This document shows, one piece after another, positions 6,611 through 13,375 of a stretch of DNA of 13,426 nt. The position numbers and the translations under genes are program-made. The notes beneath the pieces were generated by a model. The model worked only from the letters and a program-made list of their open reading frames with translations, was not told the origin of the DNA and made no database searches. The DNA is from CAKRJP01 sp963589425 (GTDB lineage: Bacteria > Bacillota > Clostridia > Lachnospirales > Lachnospiraceae): positions 1-13,426 of the forward strand of contig CAVAKZ010000051.1 in NCBI GenBank assembly GCA_963589425.1, given 5' to 3'. The stretch's first letter is position 1. Each line of letters starts with the position of its first letter.

Positions 6611-6619
6611 CAAGACGAC

Positions 6620-6907
6620 ATGAATAAGTATGAATTAGCTGTTGTTGTTAGTGCAAGAATCGAAGACGACGAGAGAGCTGAAGTAATCGAAAAGGTGAAA
6701 GCTTTAGTAGAGCGTTTTGGCGGACAGATCTCTGACGTTGATGAATGGGGTAAGAAGAAGTTAGCTTACGAGATTCAGAAGATGAGAGAAGCATACTACT
6801 ATTTCATCCACTTCGATGCTGAAGCTGATGTTCCAGGTGAGATTGAAGAAAGAATCCGCATCATGGACGGCGTAATCAGATTCTTATGTGTAAGACAGGA
6901 CGCATAA
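6620..6907 (+). CDS. rpsF: Ribosomal protein S6
   Basis: 95 residues, the usual length for bacterial S6. It begins MNKYELAVVVSARI and ends in IRFLCVRQDA. The family features WGKKKLAYEIQKMREAYYYFIHFDA and the helix IEERIRIMDGVIRFL are present. S6 binds 16S rRNA in the 30S platform as a heterodimer with S18, encoded two genes downstream. First gene of the conserved rpsF-ssb-rpsR operon, 27 bp before ssb. Likely under translational feedback through its leader. Confidence 0.97.
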   Translation: MNKYELAVVVSARIEDDERAEVIEKVKALVERFGGQISDVDEWGKKKLAYEIQKMREAYYYFIHFDAEADVPGEIEERIRIMDGVIRFLCVRQDA

Positions 6908-6934
6908 GACAGCGGGAAGTAGAGAGGTAATTAT

Positions 6935-7384
6935 ATGAATAAAGTTATTTTGATGGGACGTTTAACCAGAGATCCTGAAGTGAGATACTCACAGGGAGAG
7001 ACACCGTTAGCTATTGCCAGATATACATTGGCAGTTGACCGTATGAGAGGTCGCAGAGACGGCGAAGCTACTGCTGATTTTATTCAGTGTGTGGCATTTG
7101 GAAGAGCTGCAGAGCATGCAGAGAAGTACTATCATCAGGGAATCAAGATTGCAGTCAGTGGACGCATCCAGACAGGAAGCTATACCAACCGCGACGGCGT
7201 GAAGGTTTATACAACAGAAGTTGTAGTTGAGGATCAGGAATTCGCTGAGAGTAAAGCTGTAAGTGATTCACATTCTGGTGGATATAGAGCGTCAGCATCA
7301 CCGGCACCGGCACCCCAAGGGGATGCAGGAGACGGCTTTATGAATATTCCGGATGGAATTGAAGAGGAATTACCGTTTAACTAA
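6935..7384 (+). CDS. ssb: Single-stranded DNA-binding protein SSB
   Basis: 149 residues. The OB fold (about 1-105) opens with MNKVILMGRLTRDPEVRYSQG and contains TADFIQCVAFGRAAEHAEKYYHQGIKIAVSGRIQTGSYTNRDG, all standard for bacterial SSB, which coats single-stranded DNA at replication forks as a tetramer. A short Pro/Ala/Ser linker (SASPAPAPQ) leads to an acidic tip, DGIEEELPFN. The tip recruits replication and repair partners; the usual last residue is Phe, and here one Asn follows it. Position between rpsF and rpsR is the classic Firmicute arrangement. A GAGAGG ribosome binding site near 6922-6927 precedes the ATG. Confidence 0.97.
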   Translation: MNKVILMGRLTRDPEVRYSQGETPLAIARYTLAVDRMRGRRDGEATADFIQCVAFGRAAEHAEKYYHQGIKIAVSGRIQTGSYTNRDGVKVYTTEVVVEDQEFAESKAVSDSHSGGYRASASPAPAPQGDAGDGFMNIPDGIEEELPFN

Positions 7385-7405
7385 ACTGAAGCTTACTTTC
7401 AGTTT
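7383..7405 (+). promoter_or_regulatory. Intercistronic hairpin between ssb and rpsR
   Basis: AAACTGAA (7383-7390) pairs perfectly with TTCAGTTT (7398-7405) around a 7-base loop. It begins inside the ssb stop codon. Only four T follow, so it is not a full terminator; it could stabilise or process the mRNA or slightly reduce read-through into rpsR. Confidence 0.5.
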
Positions 7406-7432
7406 TACGAATTTTGCAAGGAGGAAACAATC

Positions 7433-7699
7433 ATGGCTTACGATAAAGCAAATCGTCCAGAAGGCGGCTTCAAGAGAAGAGGCGGCGGACGCAGAAGAAA
7501 GAAAGTTTGTGTATTCTGTGGTAAAGAGAACAACGAGATCGATTACAAGGATACAGCAAAGTTAAGAAAATATATCTCTGAGAGAGGAAAAATCCTTCCT
7601 AGAAGAATCACAGGAAACTGTGCTAAGCATCAGAGAGCTCTTACTGTAGCAATCAAGAGAGCACGTCACGTTGCTCTTATGCCATACGTACAGGATTAA
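7433..7699 (+). CDS. rpsR: Ribosomal protein S18 (zinc-binding C+ form)
   Basis: 88 residues. A basic Gly/Arg-rich N terminus is followed by KVCVFCGKENNEIDYKDTAKLRKYISERGKILPRRITGNCAKHQRALTVAIKRARHVALMPY in short overlapping family motifs. C26, C29, C63 and H66 form a zinc site, so this is the C+ paralogue rather than the zinc-free form. S18 pairs with S6 in the 30S platform. The start ATG has AGGAGG eight bases upstream. Last gene of its operon, followed by a strong terminator. Confidence 0.97.
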   Translation: MAYDKANRPEGGFKRRGGGRRRKKVCVFCGKENNEIDYKDTAKLRKYISERGKILPRRITGNCAKHQRALTVAIKRARHVALMPYVQD

Positions 7700-7709
7700 T
7701 TATGAATTG

Positions 7710-7753
7710 AAAGCATCTTATAGAAAAGTGATTTTCTGTAAGATGCTTTTTTT
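7710..7753 (+). terminator. Rho-independent terminator of rpsF-ssb-rpsR
   Basis: AAAGCATCTTA (7710-7720) pairs with TAAGATGCTTT (7739-7749), and the stem continues through TAGAAAA/TTTTCTG to a GTGA tetraloop (7728-7731), about 18 bp in all, followed by a T-run. A second copy of GATGCTTTTT (7743-7752) occurs 30 bp later at 7773-7782. Confidence 0.95.
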
Positions 7754-7795
7754 AAAATAAGATGTAAAATAGGATGCTTTTTAAGGGGTAGATAA

Positions 7796-8407
7796 ATGCT
7801 TAAGGAATTAATTTTTGCAATATTAAAGCCATTGTCCTTTGTGCCGGCACTTTTAATGATGTATGTGATTTTCTCTTTTTCAGCCCAGAATGGAACAGAT
7901 TCAGGGAATCTTAGTCATAGCGTCAGTGTGAAAGTGGTGGAGACAGGAAATGAGATGACCAATAGAGGGCTTACAGACTGGGAGATTGAAGAGATTGCCA
8001 CAAAAATCGAATATCCTGTGCGAAAAATTGCCCATATGACAGAATATTTTATCTTGGCAGCAGTTGTTTCCTTTCCTTTTTATGTGTATGGACTTAGAGG
8101 CTTTCCTCTGATGTTGGTGGCTGGGATGATCTGTGTGGGATTTGCCTGTGGAGATGAATACCATCAATCCTTTGTTGGAGGAAGGAGCCCTTCGATGAGG
8201 GATGTGGGAATTGACAGTATTGGCGTCTTTGCAGGAATTATCGCAGTGCGAATCTTTTGCTGGACTATGCTGGCGCCGTCAAGAATGTTAGAGAGTGCCA
8301 GAAGGAGAAGGCAGGAGAGAGAAGAATACAGAGAATATCTTAGATACAAGGCTATGAAAAAACGGAAAAAGAGAGAGCGAGAAAAGCAAAGACGTAACAG
8401 CTATTAA
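7796..8407 (+). CDS. VanZ family membrane protein with basic C-terminal tail
   Basis: 203 residues. Hydrophobic segments lie at about 8-27, 85-100, 103-119 and 140-160. The VanZ family motifs are present: SFSAQ at 27-31, RKIAHMTEY at 76-84, and DEYHQSFVGGR at 120-130 with conserved D136 and D140. VanZ itself gives low-level teicoplanin resistance in vanA enterococci, but chromosomal homologues like this are widespread and their reaction is not known; no other van gene is nearby. Residues 163-203 form an unusually long, Arg/Lys/Glu-rich helical tail, probably cytosolic. The ATG start has AAGGGG seven bases upstream. I see no clear promoter in the 40 bases after the rpsR terminator. Confidence 0.88.
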   Translation: MLKELIFAILKPLSFVPALLMMYVIFSFSAQNGTDSGNLSHSVSVKVVETGNEMTNRGLTDWEIEEIATKIEYPVRKIAHMTEYFILAAVVSFPFYVYGLRGFPLMLVAGMICVGFACGDEYHQSFVGGRSPSMRDVGIDSIGVFAGIIAVRIFCWTMLAPSRMLESARRRRQEREEYREYLRYKAMKKRKKREREKQRRNSY

Positions 8408-8452
8408 GAAATCTGCAAATGACCAAAAGTCCATGAATTCTTAAGAAAAAGA

Positions 8453-8494
8453 TGGAGAAAGCCAGATAAAACTCGTATACTGGTGATATACGAG
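8453..8494 (+). promoter_or_regulatory. Candidate pepP promoter with inverted repeat over its -10
   Basis: TGGAGA (8453-8458) and TATACT (8476-8481) are 17 bases apart; the -35 is poor. CTCGTATA (8472-8479) and TATACGAG (8487-8494) form an 8-bp inverted repeat with a 7-base spacer covering the -10 and probable start, so it could be an operator or a 5' hairpin. Confidence 0.4.
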
Positions 8495-8522
8495 AAAACT
8501 ATGAAGGAGGCATTTTTAAGCT

Positions 8523-10310
8523 ATGAATGTACCAGAAAGATTGGCAGCATTGCGAGGATGCATGGAAGAAAGAGGCATTGATATGTACGTCGTTCCTACA
8601 GCGGATTTTCACCAGAGTGAGTATGTAGGAGAACATTTTAAGGCAAGAACTTATATTACTGGATTTACCGGATCGGCAGGAACTGCTGTTATTACGAAGA
8701 CAGAGGCGAGACTTTGGACTGATGGACGCTACTTTATCCAGGCGGCAAATCAGTTGGCAGGCTCCGGCGTGGAACTTATGAAGATGGGGGAGCCAGGGGT
8801 TCCAAGGTTGAATGACTACATAGAAGAAACTCTAGCGGTCGGAGAGACCCTTGGGTTTGACGGTCGTGTAGTTTCTGTTGGAGAAGGCCAGGGATATGCA
8901 GCTATTGCTGAGAAAAAAGATGCCAAGGTTAACTATCAAGTTGATTTGATTGATGAGATTTGGGAGGACCGTCCGGCACTTTCAGAGGAGCCGGCCTTTG
9001 ACCTAGACTTAAAGTATGCAGGCGAAAGTGTAGAGAGTAAGCTTGCAAGAATTCGTAAAGAAATGAAAGAAGCAGGGGCAAATACCCATGTGATTTCTAC
9101 CATCGATGATATTTGCTGGATTCTTAATATTCGTGGAAATGATATAGAGTTCTTTCCCTTGGTTCTTTCCTACGGAATCCTTACCATGGATAGTATGGAG
9201 CTTTACATTGATGAGAGAAAACTGGATGATGAGTTAAAGAAGAAATTGGCAGCAGATGGGGTAAATCTTCATCCTTATAATGATATTTATGAGGATGTTA
9301 AGAAGTTTGGTCCTAAGGATGTGGTGATGCTGGATCCCGGTAAGCTAAACTATGCCTTGTTTAACAATATTCCGGAATCGGTAAAAACCATTGAAAAGCG
9401 TAACCCTGCTATCTTAATGAAGGCTATAAAAAACGAGGTTGAAATTTCTAATATCTATCAGGCTCAGATTAAGGATAGCATTGCCCATATTCGTTTTATG
9501 AAGTGGTTAAAGGAAAATGTTGGAAAGACCAAAATTACAGAAATCAGTGCCTCTGATAAATTAGATGAATTCAGAGCCCAGATGGGAAACTTCATTCGTC
9601 CAAGCTTTGAGCCTATTTCTTCCTTCGGAGAACACGGTGCTATTGTGCACTACACCTCCACCCCGGAAACCGATGTGGACCTTGAGGAAGGACAACTCTT
9701 CCTTACAGATACCGGAGCAGGATTTTACGAGGGCTCAACAGATGTAACCAGAACCTATGCCTTTGGAGAAATTCCTCAGATTATGAAGGATCATTTTACC
9801 TTGGTGGCTATCAGTAACCTGCAGCTGGCCAATGCAAAATTCTTAGAAGGATCCACAGGCCTTACACTGGATATTCTAGCCCGCAAGCCTTTCTGGGATC
9901 GAGACCTAAACTATAATCATGGAACCGGTCATGGGGTAGGATATCTTCTGAACATCCATGAGGGACCGGCAGGATTCCGCTGGACTTACCGCGCAGGAGA
10001 GACAGAAGTTTTGCAGGAAGGCATGATCATCACTGATGAGCCGGGTATTTACATCGAAGGATCTCATGGAATTCGTTTGGAAAATGAGCTGCTCACAAGA
10101 AAGGGAACCAAGAATGAGTATGGACAGTTTATGTATTTCGAGACGATCACCTTAATTCCTTTTGACTTGGATGCTATTAATCCGGACATTATGACCATAG
10201 AGGAGAAGAAGCTTCTGAACGACTATCATAAGAAGGTTTATGAGAAAATTGCACCTTATCTTGAAGAGGATGAGAAAGAATGGCTGGCAACTTATACAAG
10301 AGCAATCTAG
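8523..10310 (+). CDS. pepP: Xaa-Pro aminopeptidase (aminopeptidase P, M24B)
   Basis: 595 residues, cytosolic. It removes the N-terminal residue from peptides with proline in second place. Two creatinase-like N-terminal domains (about 1-150 and 155-310) precede the pita-bread catalytic domain (about 315-540) and a C-terminal extension (about 545-595). The dinuclear metal ligands are all present: D396 and D407 (TDTGAG...STDVTRT, 11 apart as in the family), H470 (HGTGHGVG), E506 (TDEPGIY) and E520 (RLENEL). The length matches the long, three-domain type seen in many Firmicutes and in eukaryotic cytosolic enzymes, not the 440-residue E. coli PepP. GGAGG at 8506-8510 lies 12 bases before the ATG. 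Single gene, ending at a strong hairpin shared with pbuX. Confidence 0.95.
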   Translation: MNVPERLAALRGCMEERGIDMYVVPTADFHQSEYVGEHFKARTYITGFTGSAGTAVITKTEARLWTDGRYFIQAANQLAGSGVELMKMGEPGVPRLNDYIEETLAVGETLGFDGRVVSVGEGQGYAAIAEKKDAKVNYQVDLIDEIWEDRPALSEEPAFDLDLKYAGESVESKLARIRKEMKEAGANTHVISTIDDICWILNIRGNDIEFFPLVLSYGILTMDSMELYIDERKLDDELKKKLAADGVNLHPYNDIYEDVKKFGPKDVVMLDPGKLNYALFNNIPESVKTIEKRNPAILMKAIKNEVEISNIYQAQIKDSIAHIRFMKWLKENVGKTKITEISASDKLDEFRAQMGNFIRPSFEPISSFGEHGAIVHYTSTPETDVDLEEGQLFLTDTGAGFYEGSTDVTRTYAFGEIPQIMKDHFTLVAISNLQLANAKFLEGSTGLTLDILARKPFWDRDLNYNHGTGHGVGYLLNIHEGPAGFRWTYRAGETEVLQEGMIITDEPGIYIEGSHGIRLENELLTRKGTKNEYGQFMYFETITLIPFDLDAINPDIMTIEEKKLLNDYHKKVYEKIAPYLEEDEKEWLATYTRAI

Positions 10311-10328
10311 AACTGTAAAAAAGATAAA

Positions 10329-10373
10329 AGAACCCCCAGTGGGCACCGATCAAGGATGCCTGCTGGGGGTTCT
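10329..10373. terminator. Bidirectional terminator between pepP and pbuX
   Basis: AGAACCCCCAG (10329-10339) pairs with CTGGGGGTTCT (10363-10373); with G-U pairs and GGCA/TGCC inside, the stem reaches about 17 bp with an 11-base loop. On the minus strand the stem is followed by a good T-run (complement of 10313-10328). On the plus strand the T-run is short and broken (TTCTTGTTAG), so termination of pepP may be less efficient. Confidence 0.88.
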
Positions 10374-10383
10374 TGTTAGAAAA

Positions 10384-11712
10384 CTAATGTTCTACATCCA
10401 TATTTTTAGGTAGGATTAAATTTAAAATAATGGAAGTTAAAAACACTACCGCTACGCAGTTTTCTGCAAATACAGACTGCACTAAGCTTGGAAAGATCGC
10501 AAAAAGATCCGGAAGCTGGGTAAATCCAAGTCCGATACTTAAGGACAGGGCTGCAATAGTAATATTTCTCTGCGTATAACCGCACTTTCCAATCATCTGA
10601 AGTCCGCTGACTACAATGGTACCAAACATCATAATGGTACATCCTCCAAGAACCGCACTTGGCAGGGTGGCAAGAAAGGCTCCCACAATAGGGAAGATTC
10701 CGGCAATAATCATAATGATTGCTCCGGTGGCAATGGCATAACGGTTAACTACCTTTGTCATAGCAACTAGGCCTACGTTCTGACTAAAGGATGTAATAGG
10801 CATGCATCCAAAGATAGAAGATAGGGCACTTACGAAACCGTCACAGGCAATGGAGCCGGAGGTTTCTTTTGCTGTTACGTCCCGGTTTAATCCGGAGGAA
10901 GCAAGAGCAGAAGTATCACCGATCGTTTCTGTAGCAGATACCAGGAAAATCAATACAAAGGCGATGATTGCATTTAAATGGAATTCCATTTTAAAAGGTA
11001 AAATATGTGGGAGGGCGATGATACCGCTGTTAAGGACATCGGAAAAATCAACCACACCCATAATGGCTGCTAAAATATATCCGACTACCAGGCCAAATAA
11101 GACTGACAATTGTTTGTAGTAGGACTTGGCGAAAATGTTAAATACAATACAGCATACCAAGGTAACTGTTCCTAAGATCCAGTTGGTAGCGGAACCGAAA
11201 TCAGCACTGCTGCTTCCGCCACCGAAGGAATCAGCTCCTACAGAAAGAAGAGAAAATCCAATGGAGGTTACAACTGTAGCTGCCACAATAGGAGTAATCA
11301 GTTTCATCCAGTATTTAGCAAAGAGTCCCAGGATACCTTCTACAATACCTCCCACTAAAACTGCCCCCATAATGCCGCCGTAGCCATACTGGCCGCCAAT
11401 GACACAGGCAATCGAAGCGAAGGTAAAAGAGATACCCATTACAATAGGAAGGCCGGATCCGATCCGCCATACTGGGAATAACTGAACTAAAGTTCCAATA
11501 CCAGCAATTAACATAGCGCTCTGAATTACCATGGCAGTGTCCTTGGTGCCAAGGCCACAGGCCCCTGCTACGATAATGATGGGGGCGATATTGGCAACAA
11601 ACATTGCCAAAATGTGCTGAAGGCCAAAGGGGATGGCTTTTAACATGGGAACCTTCCCATCTAGAGTATAAATATTGTCGAGAGATGCGACCTGTTCCTT
11701 ATTATTGCTCAC
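10384..11712 (-). CDS. pbuX: Xanthine permease, NCS2 family
   Basis: 442 residues with about 12-14 hydrophobic segments, a proton-coupled nucleobase importer of the NCS2/NAT family. Family marks are GLQH at 30-33, SATETIGDTSA (259-269, with E262) and the NAT signature QNVGLVAMTK at 311-320, where Gln and Asn contact the base. Pairing with xpt points to xanthine, though urate or a wider purine range cannot be excluded from sequence. It starts at GTG (11712-11710), overlapping the last 11 bases of xpt, and has GGGGAGGTG about seven bases upstream within xpt, which supports that start and translational coupling. Confidence 0.92.
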   Translation of the reverse strand: MSNNKEQVASLDNIYTLDGKVPMLKAIPFGLQHILAMFVANIAPIIIVAGACGLGTKDTAMVIQSAMLIAGIGTLVQLFPVWRIGSGLPIVMGISFTFASIACVIGGQYGYGGIMGAVLVGGIVEGILGLFAKYWMKLITPIVAATVVTSIGFSLLSVGADSFGGGSSSADFGSATNWILGTVTLVCCIVFNIFAKSYYKQLSVLFGLVVGYILAAIMGVVDFSDVLNSGIIALPHILPFKMEFHLNAIIAFVLIFLVSATETIGDTSALASSGLNRDVTAKETSGSIACDGFVSALSSIFGCMPITSFSQNVGLVAMTKVVNRYAIATGAIIMIIAGIFPIVGAFLATLPSAVLGGCTIMMFGTIVVSGLQMIGKCGYTQRNITIAALSLSIGLGFTQLPDLFAIFPSLVQSVFAENCVAVVFLTSIILNLILPKNMDVEH

Positions 11713-12283
11713 GGAAGTTCACCTCCCCTGTAGTAGGATCCATGCTGTCAACAATGGCCAGAGATTCCAGTTGATAGCCCATATTACGGATAATATTTCC
11801 ACCGATTTGGAAGCCCTTCTCAATGGCGATTCCAATACCTTCTACAGTTCCACCGGCTTGGTTGACAATGGAGATTAGTCCCTGGAGTGCACATCCGTTG
11901 GCAAGGAAATCGTCGATGATTAATACATGATCTTCGGGACTTAAAAATTTCTTGGAAACAATTACCTGATTGGTGTTTTTGTGAGTAAATGAAACCACGT
12001 CAGCTACATACATTTCTCCGTCGATGTTAATGCTCTTAGCTTTCTTTGCAAAAACAACGGGCACATGAAAATAGCGAGCAACGATACAAGCAATGCCGAT
12101 ACCGGAAGCTTCAATGGTGACAATTTTGTTGATGTTCTTTCCTTCGAATCGTTTCTTAAATTCTTCTCCCATTTGCTCAAATAGGTCGATGTCCATCTGA
12201 TGGTTTAAGAAACTATCGACTTTTAAGACATTGCCTTCTTTAACAAGGCCGTCTCTTTGAATTCTTTCTTCTAAGAAATTCAT
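11702..12283 (-). CDS. xpt: Xanthine phosphoribosyltransferase
   Basis: 193 residues, the size of B. subtilis Xpt. It converts xanthine and PRPP to XMP, feeding GMP synthesis. The PRPP-binding loop is VLIIDDFLANGCAL at 120-133. TIEASGIGIA (56-65) and VVFAKKAK (76-83) are the other type-I phosphoribosyltransferase elements, characteristic of the Xpt group. The ATG has AGGAAGGAG about six bases upstream. It is co-transcribed with the permease gene, so uptake and trapping of xanthine are coupled. Confidence 0.95.
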   Translation of the reverse strand: MNFLEERIQRDGLVKEGNVLKVDSFLNHQMDIDLFEQMGEEFKKRFEGKNINKIVTIEASGIGIACIVARYFHVPVVFAKKAKSINIDGEMYVADVVSFTHKNTNQVIVSKKFLSPEDHVLIIDDFLANGCALQGLISIVNQAGGTVEGIGIAIEKGFQIGGNIIRNMGYQLESLAIVDSMDPTTGEVNFREQ

Positions 12284-12303
12284 GGTGTACTCCTTCCTGA
12301 ATC

Positions 12304-12328
12304 TGTTTAGACAACATATGTATAAACA
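12304..12328. repeat. Inverted repeat in the xpt 5' leader
   Basis: TGTTTA (12304-12309) and TAAACA (12323-12328) are separated by 13 bases, with the palindrome ACATATGT (12314-12321) between them. It lies between the transcription start and the ribosome binding site of xpt and could be an operator for a DNA-binding regulator. Confidence 0.35.
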
Positions 12329-12345
12329 ACAATATAACGGTTTTC

Positions 12346-12374
12346 ATTATACTACAGGAGAAAAAAGGTGTCAG
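12346..12374 (-). promoter_or_regulatory. Strong sigma-A promoter of xpt-pbuX
   Basis: On the minus strand, CTGACA (12374-12369) and a perfect TATAAT (12351-12346) are 17 bases apart. The start would be near 12339, leaving a leader of only about 55 bases. Confidence 0.8.
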
Positions 12375-12427
12375 TAAAAAGATGAGAATAGAATATGTTT
12401 TGTTGAGATAGGGAGACTAGATTTCGC

Positions 12428-12455
12428 TTGTATATGAAAGATGATGAATGATAAT
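12428..12455 (+). promoter_or_regulatory. Candidate promoter of the DtxR-type regulator
   Basis: TTGTAT (12428-12433), 16 bases, then GATAAT (12450-12455). The region around the -10 repeats GAT/GATAAT-like units (12440-12465), loosely reminiscent of metal-regulator boxes, but no symmetric DtxR or Fur site can be drawn. Confidence 0.35.
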
Positions 12456-12540
12456 ATATAGATAAAGCGATGGAGTTAAAATGAACAGGAAGAATGAACT
12501 AGGCGTTTAAATTGTTGAAGTTCAGAAGAAAGGTTCGACA

Positions 12541-13356
12541 GTGAAAAAAACAGATAACAGAAACATAGATAAAACAAAAGCCAGGGGCGAATTAGAAGAG
12601 GACCTGCTGGAATTTGTCTACCGGACTTGGAGATTGGGGAGACATGTTACTTCCAAGGAATATGCCAGAGAAGTGGGAATCACCGGCCATGAATCGGCAG
12701 GTTTGGTTCGAAGTTTGGTGACCAAAGGATTCTTGTGGGAGCCGGAAAAGGGATACCTTGAGTTGACAGAAAAAGGACAGCTCAAGGGAATGGACTGTCT
12801 TGCAAGACATGAGAAGTTAACACAGTTCTTCCAAATGATCAGTGGTATGGAACGGGATGAGGCAGAGGAAGATGCCTGCCGGATTGAGCATTATATAAGT
12901 AGAAAAGGTTTAGACAGCATTGGAAAATTCCTGCAAGATGGGGATGTGTATGACAGAACCTATGAAGATATGGATTTGAATTCTTTTTATGAAGAGGGTG
13001 TGTATTCTATGGCTTTTGGATTATATGAGCCAGAGAGACGGAACCCTAGATTTCTTGCAGCGGAATACGAGAATTTACAACCTATGGTAATTTTAAGCAT
13101 TTGTAAAACAGGGAATCAATTTCTTCTCAGGAAGAAACCAGGGTGGTCTATGGGATATCTGTGGTACCGGTTAGACGGTTTGTGGGTTAAGGCAAAAAGC
13201 CAGGATGATGTCTTTGAACTTCCTACGCACATTTTTTCTTACACAACCAATGCAGGGATACCAATCACAGAAGCAGTAGCTATCATTGCTATAACTCGCT
13301 TTGAACAGGAACCTCTGCCTATTGATTACCGGGAGTTAAATATCCATGTATGGTGA
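12541..13356 (+). CDS. DtxR-family metal-dependent repressor with unusual C-terminal domain
   Basis: 271 residues. A winged helix-turn-helix (about 18-80, HVTSKEYAREVGITGHESAGLVRSLVTKG in overlapping motifs, wing ending LTEKG) precedes the DtxR metal-binding and dimer domain (81-120). Ligands of the primary iron site, C113, E116 and H117 (DACRIEH), are present, and a Cys at 113 favours an iron-type (DtxR/IdeR) over a manganese-type (MntR) sensor. At the ancillary site H90 is kept but the Glu four residues later is Thr (T94) and the next His is Glu (E109). Residues 131-271 are neither a recognisable SH3/FeoA domain nor another one I know. The GTG start has AAAGG at 12530-12534. It is divergent from xpt and leads a likely operon with the partial gene downstream. 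Confidence 0.82.
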   Translation: MKKTDNRNIDKTKARGELEEDLLEFVYRTWRLGRHVTSKEYAREVGITGHESAGLVRSLVTKGFLWEPEKGYLELTEKGQLKGMDCLARHEKLTQFFQMISGMERDEAEEDACRIEHYISRKGLDSIGKFLQDGDVYDRTYEDMDLNSFYEEGVYSMAFGLYEPERRNPRFLAAEYENLQPMVILSICKTGNQFLLRKKPGWSMGYLWYRLDGLWVKAKSQDDVFELPTHIFSYTTNAGIPITEAVAIIAITRFEQEPLPIDYRELNIHVW

Positions 13357-13375
13357 CGAAGAGAGGAACAGGAAA

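Noticed and set aside
7353..7565. 70-residue open frame bridging ssb and rpsR
   Set aside because: It overlaps two certain genes in another frame and has a hairpin in its middle; its sequence has no family features.
7796..8407. Glycopeptide resistance gene
   Set aside because: VanZ-like proteins are widespread in the chromosome of clostridia, and no vanH, vanA, vanX, vanS or vanR gene is nearby, so a resistance role is not supported.
10802..11383. Plus-strand open frames antisense to pbuX
   Set aside because: They mirror hydrophobic permease codons on the opposite strand and lack start signals.
12436..12466. Fur or DtxR box before the DtxR-type gene
   Set aside because: GAT-like units recur, but no palindrome of the expected length can be drawn, so it is mentioned only with the promoter.
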